A DNA stretch of 64,000 nucleotides from an uncultured Prevotellaceae bacterium (GTDB taxonomy: Bacteria; Bacteroidota; Bacteroidia; Bacteroidales; Bacteroidaceae): the NCBI GenBank assembly GCA_946540735.1, contig CAMNIN010000014.1, positions 1-64,000 on the forward strand. Direction: 5' to 3'. A program made the translations under genes and the position numbers. The notes under the pieces were generated by a model, which saw only the letters and a list, made by a program, of their open reading frames with translations, did no database searches and was not told where the DNA came from. Of this stretch, positions 9,083 through 18,580 are shown one piece after another (position 1 is the stretch's first letter; every line of letters starts with the position of its first letter).

Positions 9083-11215
9083 ATGAAAAAGATCATAACA
9101 ACCGCAATGGCAGCCGCCGCACTGCTCTTCATGGCAGGATGCGCTGACGATCTCGACACCTCATCTCCCAGCGTGGTCGACAAAGACTTCGTCTTCAGCG
9201 ATGTGCAGTCGGCACGACAAGCTCTCTACTATGGATACCAGACCTTGCAGAACAACCGCTCGGTGCACTCCGTGGGCTATTTCTGGACACCTGTCTGGGG
9301 CTCCGACATCGAGGATGCTCAGGATGCCTATAGCGATGGCAGTGCTGGATGCCAGGAGAAGACGCTCTATCCTGGAGGGACAGAGAATTACAATATCAAC
9401 TCGGGTGAGGGCACCGAGGTGTTCGGTATGCTCTACCAGACCATCGCCGTGTGCAACTCGCTGATCAATGCCTTTGAGGAGAAAGATGACTTCAATGAGA
9501 TCATGACAGGTGAACCCAACGACCTCTCCGACATCTATGGACAGGCCGTAGCCTTGCGCGCTACCTGCTACTGGGAACTCTTCAAATGGTATGGAGATGT
9601 GCCCCATGCCCTGAAGACTGGCGAGAAGGCCGAGGGGCTTACCTCGCGCTTCGCCATCGCCGACTACCACATCCAGAAACTGCGTGAGGTGGAGCCTCAC
9701 ATGTACCGTGTGGGCGAAGGCTCCACAAGAGCCGACGTGATGAACCGTACCTATGTGCAGGGCCTGATCGGGCGCCTCTGCCTCTACGATGGTGGCTATA
9801 CCACTCGTCGTACCGACCTCGGTGCTGACTTCTATGTCGATGGTGAGGGCAAGACCATCACTTTCGAGGACTGGAGCGTGGAGAAAAACAAGGCCAAGTA
9901 TGGTCGCCGCGCCGACTGGAAGAATCTCTATCAGATCGCTGAGCAATACTTGCAGGAAGCTGTCAACAACCATGGCTCTATCCAGCTCCACTTGACTGAT
10001 CCGCGCAGCAACGACTCCAATGGCCGTGAGTATGGCAACCCGTTCCAGTATGCTTTCCAACAGATGCATTGTGGGGTCAGCGATGGCCTTGCCGATGAGT
10101 CGGTGTATGAGATCCCGATGGAGTATAACAACGGAGCCGACCGTCCTGCTTACATCGGCCGCCCCTCACGTGGTGGCAATGGCGACGCTCCCTGTGTGGG
10201 GTGCGGACAGGACCGCGTGCAAGCTTGGTTCTACTATGGCGCTTTCAACCCGAAAGACCTACGTCGTGACGCTTCTATCACCGTCACTGGCAGTGATGGT
10301 CAGGGACATGAGGACATCCAGTCGTTCAACCGCTCCAACTGGGGCTGTGGCGCTGGTCCTGCTACCAACAAATGGGACTGGAACCGTCTGCCCGCTCCAA
10401 ATACCAACAGTTATGGCACCTCCGGCATCAACGTGAGCTATATGCGTATCTCCGACATCTACCTTATGCTGGCAGAGGTGAAGGCGGCTCTCGGCAAGGA
10501 TGGTGAAGCCCGCAGCCTGCTCGCCACCATTCACAACCGTAACTACGTTGGTGGTACTGACCCTGACTTCGACAAATTCATCTCCCAGTGCGGCTCGGTG
10601 TGGGACGCCGTTATCCAGGAGCGTGCCTTTGAGTTCTTGGGCGAGGGCGTGCGTCGTTTCGACCTCATCCGTACGGGCAAGTTGCCGAAGGCTGCTGTCG
10701 ACGTGAGAAAAGAGATGACGCGTATCATCGACGAGGTGGAGGCCAATGGCTACGCACAGTTTGCCAACGGCAACCAGTTGCCTAAGTATGTGTGGACAAA
10801 GATGGTGGATGCCCGCTCGCTCTACGGTTACCGTCTGACTGGCCAGACTCCTGCTGGAAAGGAGAATGATCCCGTGCTTTATCCCGGATGGCGTGGTCAG
10901 CACGACGACTGGGGATCGCTCTATCCCAAAGTGGCTGGCGTGGCTGAGACCAACGTGGCTATCAAGGGCTTGTTCAACTACATCGACGAGAACAGTGCTG
11001 AGGCCAAGGCTCTGGAAGCCGAGGGCTATGAGAAAAAGCCGTGGGGCGTTGACATGAATGCTTATCGCGACAGTTATGCCACTAAGATCCTGGCTGGTTA
11101 CAGTGATGCGGATTACAATGCCAAGAACCCGCCGATCTATCTGCTGCCGTTTACCTACAACACCCTGACCACTTCAGGCATCACCAATGGATATGGCTTC
11201 CGTCAGGAGCAGTAG
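9083..11215 (+). CDS. susD: SusD/RagB-type surface glycan-binding lipoprotein
   Basis: Lid subunit of the SusCD importer, anchored on the cell surface. The chosen start gives a lipoprotein signal (MKKIITTAMAAAALLF then MAGC, lipobox cysteine near residue 20); an ATG 11 codons upstream would spoil the signal. At 710 residues it is longer than most SusD proteins (about 500-600), with extra loops in the middle and near the end. Typical features are the N-terminal tetratricopeptide-like helices (ALRATCYWELFKWYGDVP) and the RagB/SusD C-terminal segment with MRISDIYLMLAEVKA and QERAFEFLGEGVRRFDLIR. It follows susC after 54 bases and a strong hairpin follows it, so susCD form a closed unit. Confidence 0.94.
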   Translation: MKKIITTAMAAAALLFMAGCADDLDTSSPSVVDKDFVFSDVQSARQALYYGYQTLQNNRSVHSVGYFWTPVWGSDIEDAQDAYSDGSAGCQEKTLYPGGTENYNINSGEGTEVFGMLYQTIAVCNSLINAFEEKDDFNEIMTGEPNDLSDIYGQAVALRATCYWELFKWYGDVPHALKTGEKAEGLTSRFAIADYHIQKLREVEPHMYRVGEGSTRADVMNRTYVQGLIGRLCLYDGGYTTRRTDLGADFYVDGEGKTITFEDWSVEKNKAKYGRRADWKNLYQIAEQYLQEAVNNHGSIQLHLTDPRSNDSNGREYGNPFQYAFQQMHCGVSDGLADESVYEIPMEYNNGADRPAYIGRPSRGGNGDAPCVGCGQDRVQAWFYYGAFNPKDLRRDASITVTGSDGQGHEDIQSFNRSNWGCGAGPATNKWDWNRLPAPNTNSYGTSGINVSYMRISDIYLMLAEVKAALGKDGEARSLLATIHNRNYVGGTDPDFDKFISQCGSVWDAVIQERAFEFLGEGVRRFDLIRTGKLPKAAVDVRKEMTRIIDEVEANGYAQFANGNQLPKYVWTKMVDARSLYGYRLTGQTPAGKENDPVLYPGWRGQHDDWGSLYPKVAGVAETNVAIKGLFNYIDENSAEAKALEAEGYEKKPWGVDMNAYRDSYATKILAGYSDADYNAKNPPIYLLPFTYNTLTTSGITNGYGFRQEQ

Positions 11216-11296
11216 GGTGGAACACGGGCTTTCATCCAATATGAATGAAAAATGTTTTTTAGGTTTTTAGTATTTTATTGATTAGAAAATTCTACG

Positions 11297-11340
11297 AAGA
11301 AGGTGCTTGCTGTGACGGCAGGCACCTTCTCTTTCATTTA
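11297..11340 (+). terminator. Terminator after susCD
   Basis: GAAGGTGC at 11299-11306 pairs with GCACCTTC at 11322-11329 and is followed by TCTTTCATTT. It stands between the converging susD and exonuclease genes and may act in both directions. Confidence 0.65.
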
Positions 11341-11352
11341 TCCCGAAGGGGG

Positions 11353-11847
11353 CTACAAGATCATCAGGGCGATCTCGGCGCAAGCTTCGGCATCGGCCAG
11401 GGCATGATGGTGTTTTCTCAGGTCGTAACCACAGTGTGCGGCCACCGTGTGGAGTTGGTGGTTGGGCAGTTGGGGAAAAGCGCGCCTCGCAGCCCTCAGC
11501 GTGTCGTAGAAGATGTAGTCGGGATAATCCATCTGATAACAGCGGAACACTGCTTTCAGACAACCCTCGTCGAAAGATGAGTTGTGGGCCACTAAGGGCA
11601 GGCCCTCGATGAGCGGTGCTATCTGTTGCCAGACATAGGGGAAGACGGACGCCTCCTCTGTGTCGTTCCGGGTGAGTCCGTGCACCCTGGTGCACCAGTA
11701 GGTGTAATAATTGGGCTCTGGTTGGATGAGTGAATAGAATTTGTCGGCGACATGTCCGTCTCTCACGATGACGATGCCCACGGAGCACACTGATGTGCGC
11801 TCGTTGTTGGCTGTCTCGAAGTCTATGGCAGCGAAATCTCTCAGCAT
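11353..11847 (-). CDS. DnaQ-type 3'-5' exonuclease (DEDDh family)
   Basis: A compact 164-residue exonuclease domain. The DEDDh motifs are all visible: D9 and E11 in AAIDFET, the second-motif aspartate in HNSSFDEG, and the last histidine and aspartate in HHALADAEAC. Such stand-alone domains resemble the epsilon subunit of DNA polymerase III but usually act in repair or RNA turnover; this one lacks any polymerase-binding tail. The start ATG overlaps the stop of the hybrid sensor gene by 7 bases (ATGCTGA), implying translational coupling. A longer frame starting upstream exists only in another register and lacks exonuclease motifs. The role beside a glycan sensor is not known. Confidence 0.88.
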   Translation of the reverse strand: MLRDFAAIDFETANNERTSVCSVGIVIVRDGHVADKFYSLIQPEPNYYTYWCTRVHGLTRNDTEEASVFPYVWQQIAPLIEGLPLVAHNSSFDEGCLKAVFRCYQMDYPDYIFYDTLRAARRAFPQLPNHQLHTVAAHCGYDLRKHHHALADAEACAEIALMIL

Positions 11848-14800
11848 TCTTTTTTCCTCCGATATTCAGTAGGCGAAACGCCATACTGCCGTTTAAAACA
11901 GTTGCTGAAGTAATGTGGGTCGTTGATGCCCACCTGATAGGTGATTTCCGAGATCGACAGATTGCCCTGCAGGATCAGGTCGGCGGCTGTTTGCATGCGC
12001 TTGGTCTTGATGTATTCGTTGGGCGACATGCCTGTGATGGCTTTCATTTTCTTGAAGAGCACCGAACGGCTCATGCCCATCCGCTGTGCCAGGTCGTCGA
12101 CGACGAAATCGCCGTTGGCCATCTCTTGGTTCACGATGCTGTTGAGGGTTTCCACGAAGTCTTGTTCTGGTGCTGGAGCAGTTTGGGGTGGGACAGGAGT
12201 CTCCTGGTTGGTCGATGACGAAAGGGCTGGATCCTGCAATTGGCGCTGCCAGTATTCCTGCATGCGCTTGCGCTTCTCCAGCAGGTTGGCCACCTGGGCT
12301 TTTAGAATCTCCGAGTTGAACGGTTTCACGATGTAGCTGTCCGCTCCCGATTCCATACTGCCTATCTTGCTCTCGTCGTCGCTCACGGCGGTGAGCATGA
12401 TGACAGGTATGTGGCTGGTGGCGATATCGGCGCGCAGCCGTCGGAGCATCTCCTGTCCGTTCATCACTGGCATCATGATGTCGCTGATGATGATGTCGGG
12501 TATGTGCTCCAAGGCCATTTTCAGTCCGCTTTCCCCATTCTCTGCCTCAATGAGGTTGTAGGAGCCGATGAGGATCGATGAGAGCAGATACCTCATCTCC
12601 TCATTGTCTTCCACGATGAGCAAGGTGTTTTTCTCGAAATCCTGGCTGTTGTCTATCAGTTTGCGGAATTTCATGATCGGTGTGTCGGTATGGTCGCCTG
12701 ATGTGACGATGCCGTCGCTCATCACGAAGTCGACACCGTCGCTGAAATGCTCCCTGTCGGTGGGTATCTTCACGGTGAAGGTGCTGCCTTTGCCTGGTTC
12801 ACTGTTCACTTCTATGGAGCCGCCATGCAGGGTGACCAAGTCGTGCACCAGGGATAGTCCGAGTCCGGAACTGGGCATGTTGTAGAGGTTTTCGCTGACA
12901 TAGTTGTTGAACTCCATGAAGAGATGCTTCTGACTCTCCTTGCTGATACCGACACCTTGGTCTTCGACACTGATGGATGCCATACCGTCGTCCTCTGCCA
13001 ACAGGATGCGGATGCGCTTGCCGATGGGTGTGTATTTGAAAGCATTGCTGATGAGGTTGAAGAGGATTTTATCCATCTTGTCGCTATCTGCCCATACCAG
13101 GATGGACGGAGCACTGCTCTCCAAACGGTAGTCGATGTGATGGTCATGGGCGATGTTGTCGAAATTGGTCATCACATCCTTGACGAAGGGCACCAAGTCG
13201 ATGTGGCTCACCTTCATTTTCATCTTGTTGCTCTCGATCTTGTGGATATCGAGAATCTGGTTGGTGAGTTGTAGCATGCGGTGTGCGTTGTCGCCCACCA
13301 CCGACAGTTGTGACCTCAGTTTCTCGCTCAGGTCTGGTTCCTTGAGGATTTCGCGCATGAAACCATAGATCAGCGTGAGCGGTGTGCGGAGCTCATGCGA
13401 GATATTGGTGAAGAATTTCACTTTCAGGTCACTGATTTGCTGCTCGATGGTGACTTTCTGCCGCAGTCGGTAGAAGGTGGTCAGCAGGTAGGAAGAGAGC
13501 ATGATCACACCGATCAGGGCCAGGGCGTAGAGAATATAGGCCCAGGGTGTCTCCCAAAACGATGGCAGCACCTCGATGGTGAGCCGGCGGGTGTTGTCTA
13601 CCCACACCCTGTCGCTGTTGGTGGATTTCACCAGCAAAGTATAGGTGCCTTTGGGCAAGTTGGTGTAGGTGGCTGTGCGCTGGTTGCCGCTGTAGTTCCA
13701 GTTTTTCTCGAATCCCTCGAGGATGTAGGCATACTCCACTTTGTCGGGGTATTTGTAATCGAGGGCAGCAAACTCGATCGAGAAGCTGTTTTTGTCATGA
13801 GGCAGACGGATGAGGGTGGCGTCATCGATGCCTGCGCTTAGGATGCTCCCCTTGCCGGGAGTCACTTCACGCATCTCCTGCATGAACCGCGTGAAAACGA
13901 TGCGCGGCACATAGTCGCTGGCTTTGATGTGGTCGGGCTCGAAATAGAGCATGCCGTTGGTGTAGGTCGGGAGGCAGAGCATGCCGTCGTTCAGTAATGT
14001 GGAAGGACCTTCGGCGATGCTGATGTGCTCTGGAAACTGATCCGCGGAGTAGGTCTCTATCTTGTCTCCGATGGGATAGAATTTGCTGATACTCTCCTCA
14101 GAAGCCAACCAGATATTGCCGTCGGTGCCTTCTGTTGCCGAGAGCACCACGTCGCTGCCCAATCCCTCGGTCTGGGTATAGGTTTTCAGCTGGATGCCGT
14201 TGCCCTTCTGACTGACCATCTTCTGGAATCCCCCTCCATTGGTGCATACGTAGAGCGTACCCGACTTGCTGACCAGCACCATGTGGATGTCGTTGTAGCT
14301 GAGTGAGTTGATGTCCTTTGGATTACGTAGGAAGCGTTGGAATAGCATGCCTTTTTCCGTGGCTTTGCCATCTGTCTTCAGCAGTCCGTTGGTCGTGCAG
14401 ATCCAGATCTGCCCTTTCTTGTCGCTGGTGATGAATCTCACTCGGCTGCATTCGTCCTTGGGATAGAGGGTGAGTTGGTTGTTGACATTCACGAACTGAT
14501 GGCTCTCACGGTTGTTCAGGTCGATATAGTTGGGCCCGCCGCCATAAGTGGCGATCCACAGTCGGTGGTGGCGGTCCTCATGCAAGTTGAACACATCGTC
14601 GCTGCTCAGGCTGAAGCGGTCGTCGGGATGATGCCTGAAGAAGGTGAGGGTAAACCGCAGCGGTTGGTCGCCGATTCTTTCCGCCTTGATCAGTCCATCG
14701 CCTTTCGTGCCGATCCAGATGTTGCCGGAGTGGTCTTCACAGAGGCTGTAGACCTTGCCCAGTTCATCTCCTTTCCCCCTCGTCACCGTACCGTTGCGGT

Positions 14801-16187
14801 TGAGGCTTCCCACATATTGCAGCGAGCGGTCGAAGATGCGTACCGTCGCTCCTTTGTTGCCAGTCCACACATATCCGTTATGGTCTTGCAGGATGCCCCT
14901 CACATTGTTCTCATAGTCGTTGTCGCTGGTTTTGAACGTATTGAACTGGTTGTTCTGAAAGGTAACCTTTCTCAGTCCGATGTTCTTGGCACAATACCAC
15001 ACATTGTCCTGTTTGTCGACGCACAGACTGGCCAGGTTGGTCTCCATGCTCCAGTAGGGCGGTTTTTGTTCGCACACCAGTTGCAGCTCTCCGCTCTCCC
15101 GGTCGAAGAGTGCCAGTCCCGTACCGCCCGGCGAAACCCATACCCTGCCTTGTGAGTCTTCCATCACCATGCTCTTTGTGATCAAGCCGATGTCATTGCC
15201 GTATTTGTCTTGCAGCTTCATGAGCTTGAAAATCCCGCTGCCTGCTTTCATATACGAAAGGCCTCCTTGCCGGATGTCGGCCCAGAGGTCGCCGTGGCTG
15301 TCTACCTTCAGCGAGCGGATGTTGTCGCTCTTGATGCCGAGCGTGTTGCTCGAACGGTAGTTGGTGAGCCGGCCGTTGAGGGTGTCGTAGATGAAAATGC
15401 CGTCGCCCGTCGTACCGAAGGAGATTTGTGAGGCACTGAGCTTGACGGCGCAACCCACCGTCGACGCACATCCCAGGCGCAGGGTGCGCCATGTCTTTCC
15501 CGAGAGCATCCTCACCGTGCCTCGCTCTGAGTTGAAATAGATGGTATTGCCATCCTCGAGGGCATTCTGTATGTTGCCGTCGGCGATGTGGCGTAGGTTC
15601 TTCTTCTTGGGCAGGTATTGGAAGAGTCCTTTTTGCGTCATCACCCAGATGGTGCCATGCGAGTCGGTCATCACCATGTTGGTGTGGATGTTGCGCCCTT
15701 TCATCAGGTCGACGGCACTGACATGTTGGAAGGTGCTGTCAGCTTCCACCAGCAGCAGTTGCGTGTCATCGGTCTTGATCAAGGCACTGCCGTCGTGCAA
15801 GGGAAAAATCTGGTTGGTCTTGTAGTCGTCGATGGGGAGAGACAGGAAACGGCCGTGGGAAGGATGAAACAGGTAGGTGCGGTGGTCGTAACCCCTGATC
15901 CAGATGATGCCGTCGAAGCCTTTTTCCAGCCGGTCGAAACGGTTGCTGGCCAGGAGAATGCCGTCGCCTGGCTTCGATTTGTAGTTGTGGAAGGTATAGC
16001 CATCAAACTGGTAGAGACCGTCCCATGTGGCAAGCCACAGGATACCTTTGTCATCCTGGATGATGTCCATGGTGTTCTTCACCCTCAGTCCATCGTCGGA
16101 GGAGTAGGTGGTGAACACATAAGCAGATTGTGCCGTGCAGAAAAGTGCGCTCAGCAGGAGAAGCGCGGAGAAGAGCCGTCGCATCAT
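11841..16187 (-). CDS. Hybrid two-component system sensor/AraC regulator (HTCS)
   Basis: Senses breakdown oligosaccharides in the periplasm and controls transcription from the same polypeptide. The 1448-residue protein has, in order: a signal peptide; about 14 two-bladed-propeller (Reg_prop) repeats with the pattern D-x-x-G-x-x-W-x-x-T; a Y_Y_Y domain near residues 790-860; one membrane helix near 872-895; a histidine kinase with H931 in NISHELRTPL; an ATPase domain (GLGLSLVHDLV); a receiver with D1236 in IISDIMMP; and an AraC HTH pair at the end (ISEITYQVGINDPHYFSNCF). All catalytic residues are present. It lies 0.6 kb beyond susD, pointing the other way, and is the natural candidate to bind the repeats upstream of susC. 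The downstream exonuclease gene overlaps its stop codon. Confidence 0.95.
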   Translation of the reverse strand: MMRRLFSALLLLSALFCTAQSAYVFTTYSSDDGLRVKNTMDIIQDDKGILWLATWDGLYQFDGYTFHNYKSKPGDGILLASNRFDRLEKGFDGIIWIRGYDHRTYLFHPSHGRFLSLPIDDYKTNQIFPLHDGSALIKTDDTQLLLVEADSTFQHVSAVDLMKGRNIHTNMVMTDSHGTIWVMTQKGLFQYLPKKKNLRHIADGNIQNALEDGNTIYFNSERGTVRMLSGKTWRTLRLGCASTVGCAVKLSASQISFGTTGDGIFIYDTLNGRLTNYRSSNTLGIKSDNIRSLKVDSHGDLWADIRQGGLSYMKAGSGIFKLMKLQDKYGNDIGLITKSMVMEDSQGRVWVSPGGTGLALFDRESGELQLVCEQKPPYWSMETNLASLCVDKQDNVWYCAKNIGLRKVTFQNNQFNTFKTSDNDYENNVRGILQDHNGYVWTGNKGATVRIFDRSLQYVGSLNRNGTVTRGKGDELGKVYSLCEDHSGNIWIGTKGDGLIKAERIGDQPLRFTLTFFRHHPDDRFSLSSDDVFNLHEDRHHRLWIATYGGGPNYIDLNNRESHQFVNVNNQLTLYPKDECSRVRFITSDKKGQIWICTTNGLLKTDGKATEKGMLFQRFLRNPKDINSLSYNDIHMVLVSKSGTLYVCTNGGGFQKMVSQKGNGIQLKTYTQTEGLGSDVVLSATEGTDGNIWLASEESISKFYPIGDKIETYSADQFPEHISIAEGPSTLLNDGMLCLPTYTNGMLYFEPDHIKASDYVPRIVFTRFMQEMREVTPGKGSILSAGIDDATLIRLPHDKNSFSIEFAALDYKYPDKVEYAYILEGFEKNWNYSGNQRTATYTNLPKGTYTLLVKSTNSDRVWVDNTRRLTIEVLPSFWETPWAYILYALALIGVIMLSSYLLTTFYRLRQKVTIEQQISDLKVKFFTNISHELRTPLTLIYGFMREILKEPDLSEKLRSQLSVVGDNAHRMLQLTNQILDIHKIESNKMKMKVSHIDLVPFVKDVMTNFDNIAHDHHIDYRLESSAPSILVWADSDKMDKILFNLISNAFKYTPIGKRIRILLAEDDGMASISVEDQGVGISKESQKHLFMEFNNYVSENLYNMPSSGLGLSLVHDLVTLHGGSIEVNSEPGKGSTFTVKIPTDREHFSDGVDFVMSDGIVTSGDHTDTPIMKFRKLIDNSQDFEKNTLLIVEDNEEMRYLLSSILIGSYNLIEAENGESGLKMALEHIPDIIISDIMMPVMNGQEMLRRLRADIATSHIPVIMLTAVSDDESKIGSMESGADSYIVKPFNSEILKAQVANLLEKRKRMQEYWQRQLQDPALSSSTNQETPVPPQTAPAPEQDFVETLNSIVNQEMANGDFVVDDLAQRMGMSRSVLFKKMKAITGMSPNEYIKTKRMQTAADLILQGNLSISEITYQVGINDPHYFSNCFKRQYGVSPTEYRRKKEC

Positions 16188-16219
16188 GATTTTGGCAGTC
16201 GATTAAGTAGGCTGTAGTG

Positions 16220-16227
16220 CAAAGATA
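16220..16227 (-). promoter_or_regulatory. Probable -7 box of the HTCS gene
   Basis: On the minus strand TATCTTTG fits TAnnTTTG, 33 bases before the start codon. No good -33 TTTG is seen, so the promoter may be weak. Confidence 0.5.
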
Positions 16228-16302
16228 CGCTTTTTTCTTATCTTATAGGGTGTGTTATGGTATATTTTCAAGAAAAAATCTTCCGTTTTGCCATAGTTTT
16301 TT

Positions 16303-16310
16303 TATTTTTG
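16303..16310 (+). promoter_or_regulatory. Probable -7 box of the GH31-azlCD unit
   Basis: TATTTTTG fits TAnnTTTG about 58 bases before the start codon of the GH31 gene. A clear -33 box is not seen. It is about 75 bases from the HTCS -7 box on the other strand, so the intergenic region serves both genes. Confidence 0.45.
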
Positions 16311-16368
16311 CACTCTGAGAGAATCATTCATAGGAGAAATCCTCTACCAGAACAACAATCAACTATTC

Positions 16369-18576
16369 ATGAAATTAGACGAAATGAGAAAAATCTTCAT
16401 CTTGTTGATGGCCTCCTTGGCCATGCTGCCTTTGCAGGCGGCAACCCAGGTTTTTGGAAAAGGAAAACTGACCGTCACCCCCGTGGCCCGCAACGCCGTG
16501 CGGATCCAGTATACCGAGGACGGTATCACTGGCAGTGACTTGCCGGACTGGATCTACGTCAAACACGGTTTCGTGGGGAAGAGCGACGTGCGCGTGAAGG
16601 TAGACCGGAAACGGCAGACCGTGACGATCAGCGACCGCAAGGGGCGTCCTGTCTTCAAGGCCACACGTCACCAACTCTCTTCGGGAGAGGCCACGCTGGC
16701 TTTCACCTCCCCCAGCGACGAGAGCCTTTTCGGACTCGGACAGTTTCAGGACGGCTATAGCGATGTTCGCGGCCTGACCCGCCGGCTGACGCAGGTCAAC
16801 ACCCAGATCTCGCTTCCGATGATCCTGTCGAGCAAAGGGTATGGGTTGCTTTGGAACAACTATGGACTGGTCGACTTCAATCCACTCGCCCATAGCGTGA
16901 CGCTTCAGCCCAGTGCGGAAGTGGGGAAGAGTGAGGTGGTGAATGTCACCTCGACCGAAGGGGGCAAGCAGGAGGTGCGGCAGCACAATATCTTCGAAGC
17001 CGATATTGAGGTCGAGGAGTCCGGTCAGTATGCCTTGTTGCTCGACGTGGGGCAGAAGATGGCCCGCCGCCATAACCTCGCCATCGACGGAAAACCTGTC
17101 ATCGAGATGCAGAACCTCTGGCTGCCTCCCACAGCCTCCGCACTTGTCTATTTGAATGCCGGCCGCCACAAGGTGAGGGCAGAACTGTCCAGAGGCGACA
17201 AACCTGTTCTCTCTTTCGGAAAGGTGAAGGATGAGACCGTCTTCCGTTCCCCTGTTGCACAGGCCGTGGACTACACCGTCTTCATCGGAACACCCGATGA
17301 GGTCATCGCTACCTACCGCGAGATCACTGGCCCTGTCCCTCAGATACCACGGTGGGCCTTGGGTTATATCCACTGCCGCGAGCGTTTCCATTCCTCTGAC
17401 GAGATCCTGCAGACTGCCAACCGATTCCGCCAGGAGAAATTGCCGCTCAGCATCATCGTGCAGGATTGGCAATATTGGGGAAAATACGGATGGAACTCCA
17501 TGCAGTTTGATGAGCAGTTCTATCCCGATCCCAAAGCGCTGACCGACAGCCTCCACCGCATGGGCATCAGACTGATGGTCAGCGTGTGGTCGAAGATCGA
17601 CAAGAACTCTGTCGTAGGTCGTCAGATGCTGCGCGACAACTATTACATCGACAATACCGACTGGATCGATTTCTTCAACCCGGATGCCGCAGCGGCCTAT
17701 TGGAAGAATTTCCGCGAGCGGCTCGTGCCTCTCGGTATCGATGCTTGGTGGCAGGATGCCACCGAACCCGAGAACGACGACCTCGTGGGCCGCCGTGTCA
17801 ACCGTGGGAAATGGTCGGGCGAGGAAGTGCGCAATGTCTATCCGCTCCTTGTCAATAAGACGGTCTACGAAGGACTGATGCAGGCCGGCAAGGAACCGAT
17901 GATTCTCACCCGCTGCGGTTTCCCGGGCATCCAGCGCTACGGCTCCGCTCTGTGGAGCGGCGATGTGGGCAATGATTGGGAGACTTTCCGCCGTCAGATT
18001 GTCGCTGGCTTGGGCGTGCAGGCTGCAGGCATCCCTTGGTGGACTTACGACGCAGGAGGCTTCTTCCGCCCCGGCAACCAGTATACCGACGCCGACTACA
18101 TCGAGCGCATGCTCCGTTGGATAGAAACCAGTGTATACCTCCCCCTGATGCGTGTGCATGGGTATATGAGCAATACCGAGCCTTGGAACTACGGCGCAGA
18201 GGCTCAGGCGATCATTGCTGATTGTCTGCGTGAGCGTGAGCAGTTGCGACCCTACATTGAGCGCTGCGCCGATGCTGTCTCCACACAAGGCTACACCTTG
18301 ATGCGACCCCTTGTCTTTGATTTCTCCGATGATCCCATGGCGCTCAAGCAGAAATACGAGTATATGTTTGGCCCGGCTTTGCTCATCAGTCCTGTGACTG
18401 AACCTCATGCGATGACATGGCGCACCTACCTGCCCAAGAGCGATGGCGGATGGACGGACTATCGCACAGGTCAGCATTACGAGGGTGGACAGACGGTCGT
18501 CACTTCGGTCGACAAGGCCCATATCCCCGTATTCATCCGTCAGTCGAAGGCCTCTGCTTTGGCCGGAATCAGATAA
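16369..18576 (+). CDS. GH31 glycoside hydrolase with PA14-like insert (alpha-xylosidase-like)
   Basis: Retaining exo-acting alpha-glycosidase of family 31, 735 residues, with a signal peptide. The nucleophile is D463 in WWQDATEP and the acid/base is D532 in LWSGDVGND, both in the usual family context. Residues of about 205-290 form an insert with the look of a PA14 domain (LAIDGKPVIEMQNLW then LNAGRHKVRAEL). Within GH31 this arrangement is known from xyloglucan alpha-xylosidases such as those in Bacteroides xyloglucan loci. I therefore favour alpha-xylosidase, with alpha-glucosidase as the alternative. An internal ATG five codons in (MRKIFILLM) would give an equally good signal peptide. The gene is followed 4 bases later by azlC, forming an unexpected operon. 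Confidence 0.9.
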   Translation: MKLDEMRKIFILLMASLAMLPLQAATQVFGKGKLTVTPVARNAVRIQYTEDGITGSDLPDWIYVKHGFVGKSDVRVKVDRKRQTVTISDRKGRPVFKATRHQLSSGEATLAFTSPSDESLFGLGQFQDGYSDVRGLTRRLTQVNTQISLPMILSSKGYGLLWNNYGLVDFNPLAHSVTLQPSAEVGKSEVVNVTSTEGGKQEVRQHNIFEADIEVEESGQYALLLDVGQKMARRHNLAIDGKPVIEMQNLWLPPTASALVYLNAGRHKVRAELSRGDKPVLSFGKVKDETVFRSPVAQAVDYTVFIGTPDEVIATYREITGPVPQIPRWALGYIHCRERFHSSDEILQTANRFRQEKLPLSIIVQDWQYWGKYGWNSMQFDEQFYPDPKALTDSLHRMGIRLMVSVWSKIDKNSVVGRQMLRDNYYIDNTDWIDFFNPDAAAAYWKNFRERLVPLGIDAWWQDATEPENDDLVGRRVNRGKWSGEEVRNVYPLLVNKTVYEGLMQAGKEPMILTRCGFPGIQRYGSALWSGDVGNDWETFRRQIVAGLGVQAAGIPWWTYDAGGFFRPGNQYTDADYIERMLRWIETSVYLPLMRVHGYMSNTEPWNYGAEAQAIIADCLREREQLRPYIERCADAVSTQGYTLMRPLVFDFSDDPMALKQKYEYMFGPALLISPVTEPHAMTWRTYLPKSDGGWTDYRTGQHYEGGQTVVTSVDKAHIPVFIRQSKASALAGIR

Positions 18577-18580
18577 AATC

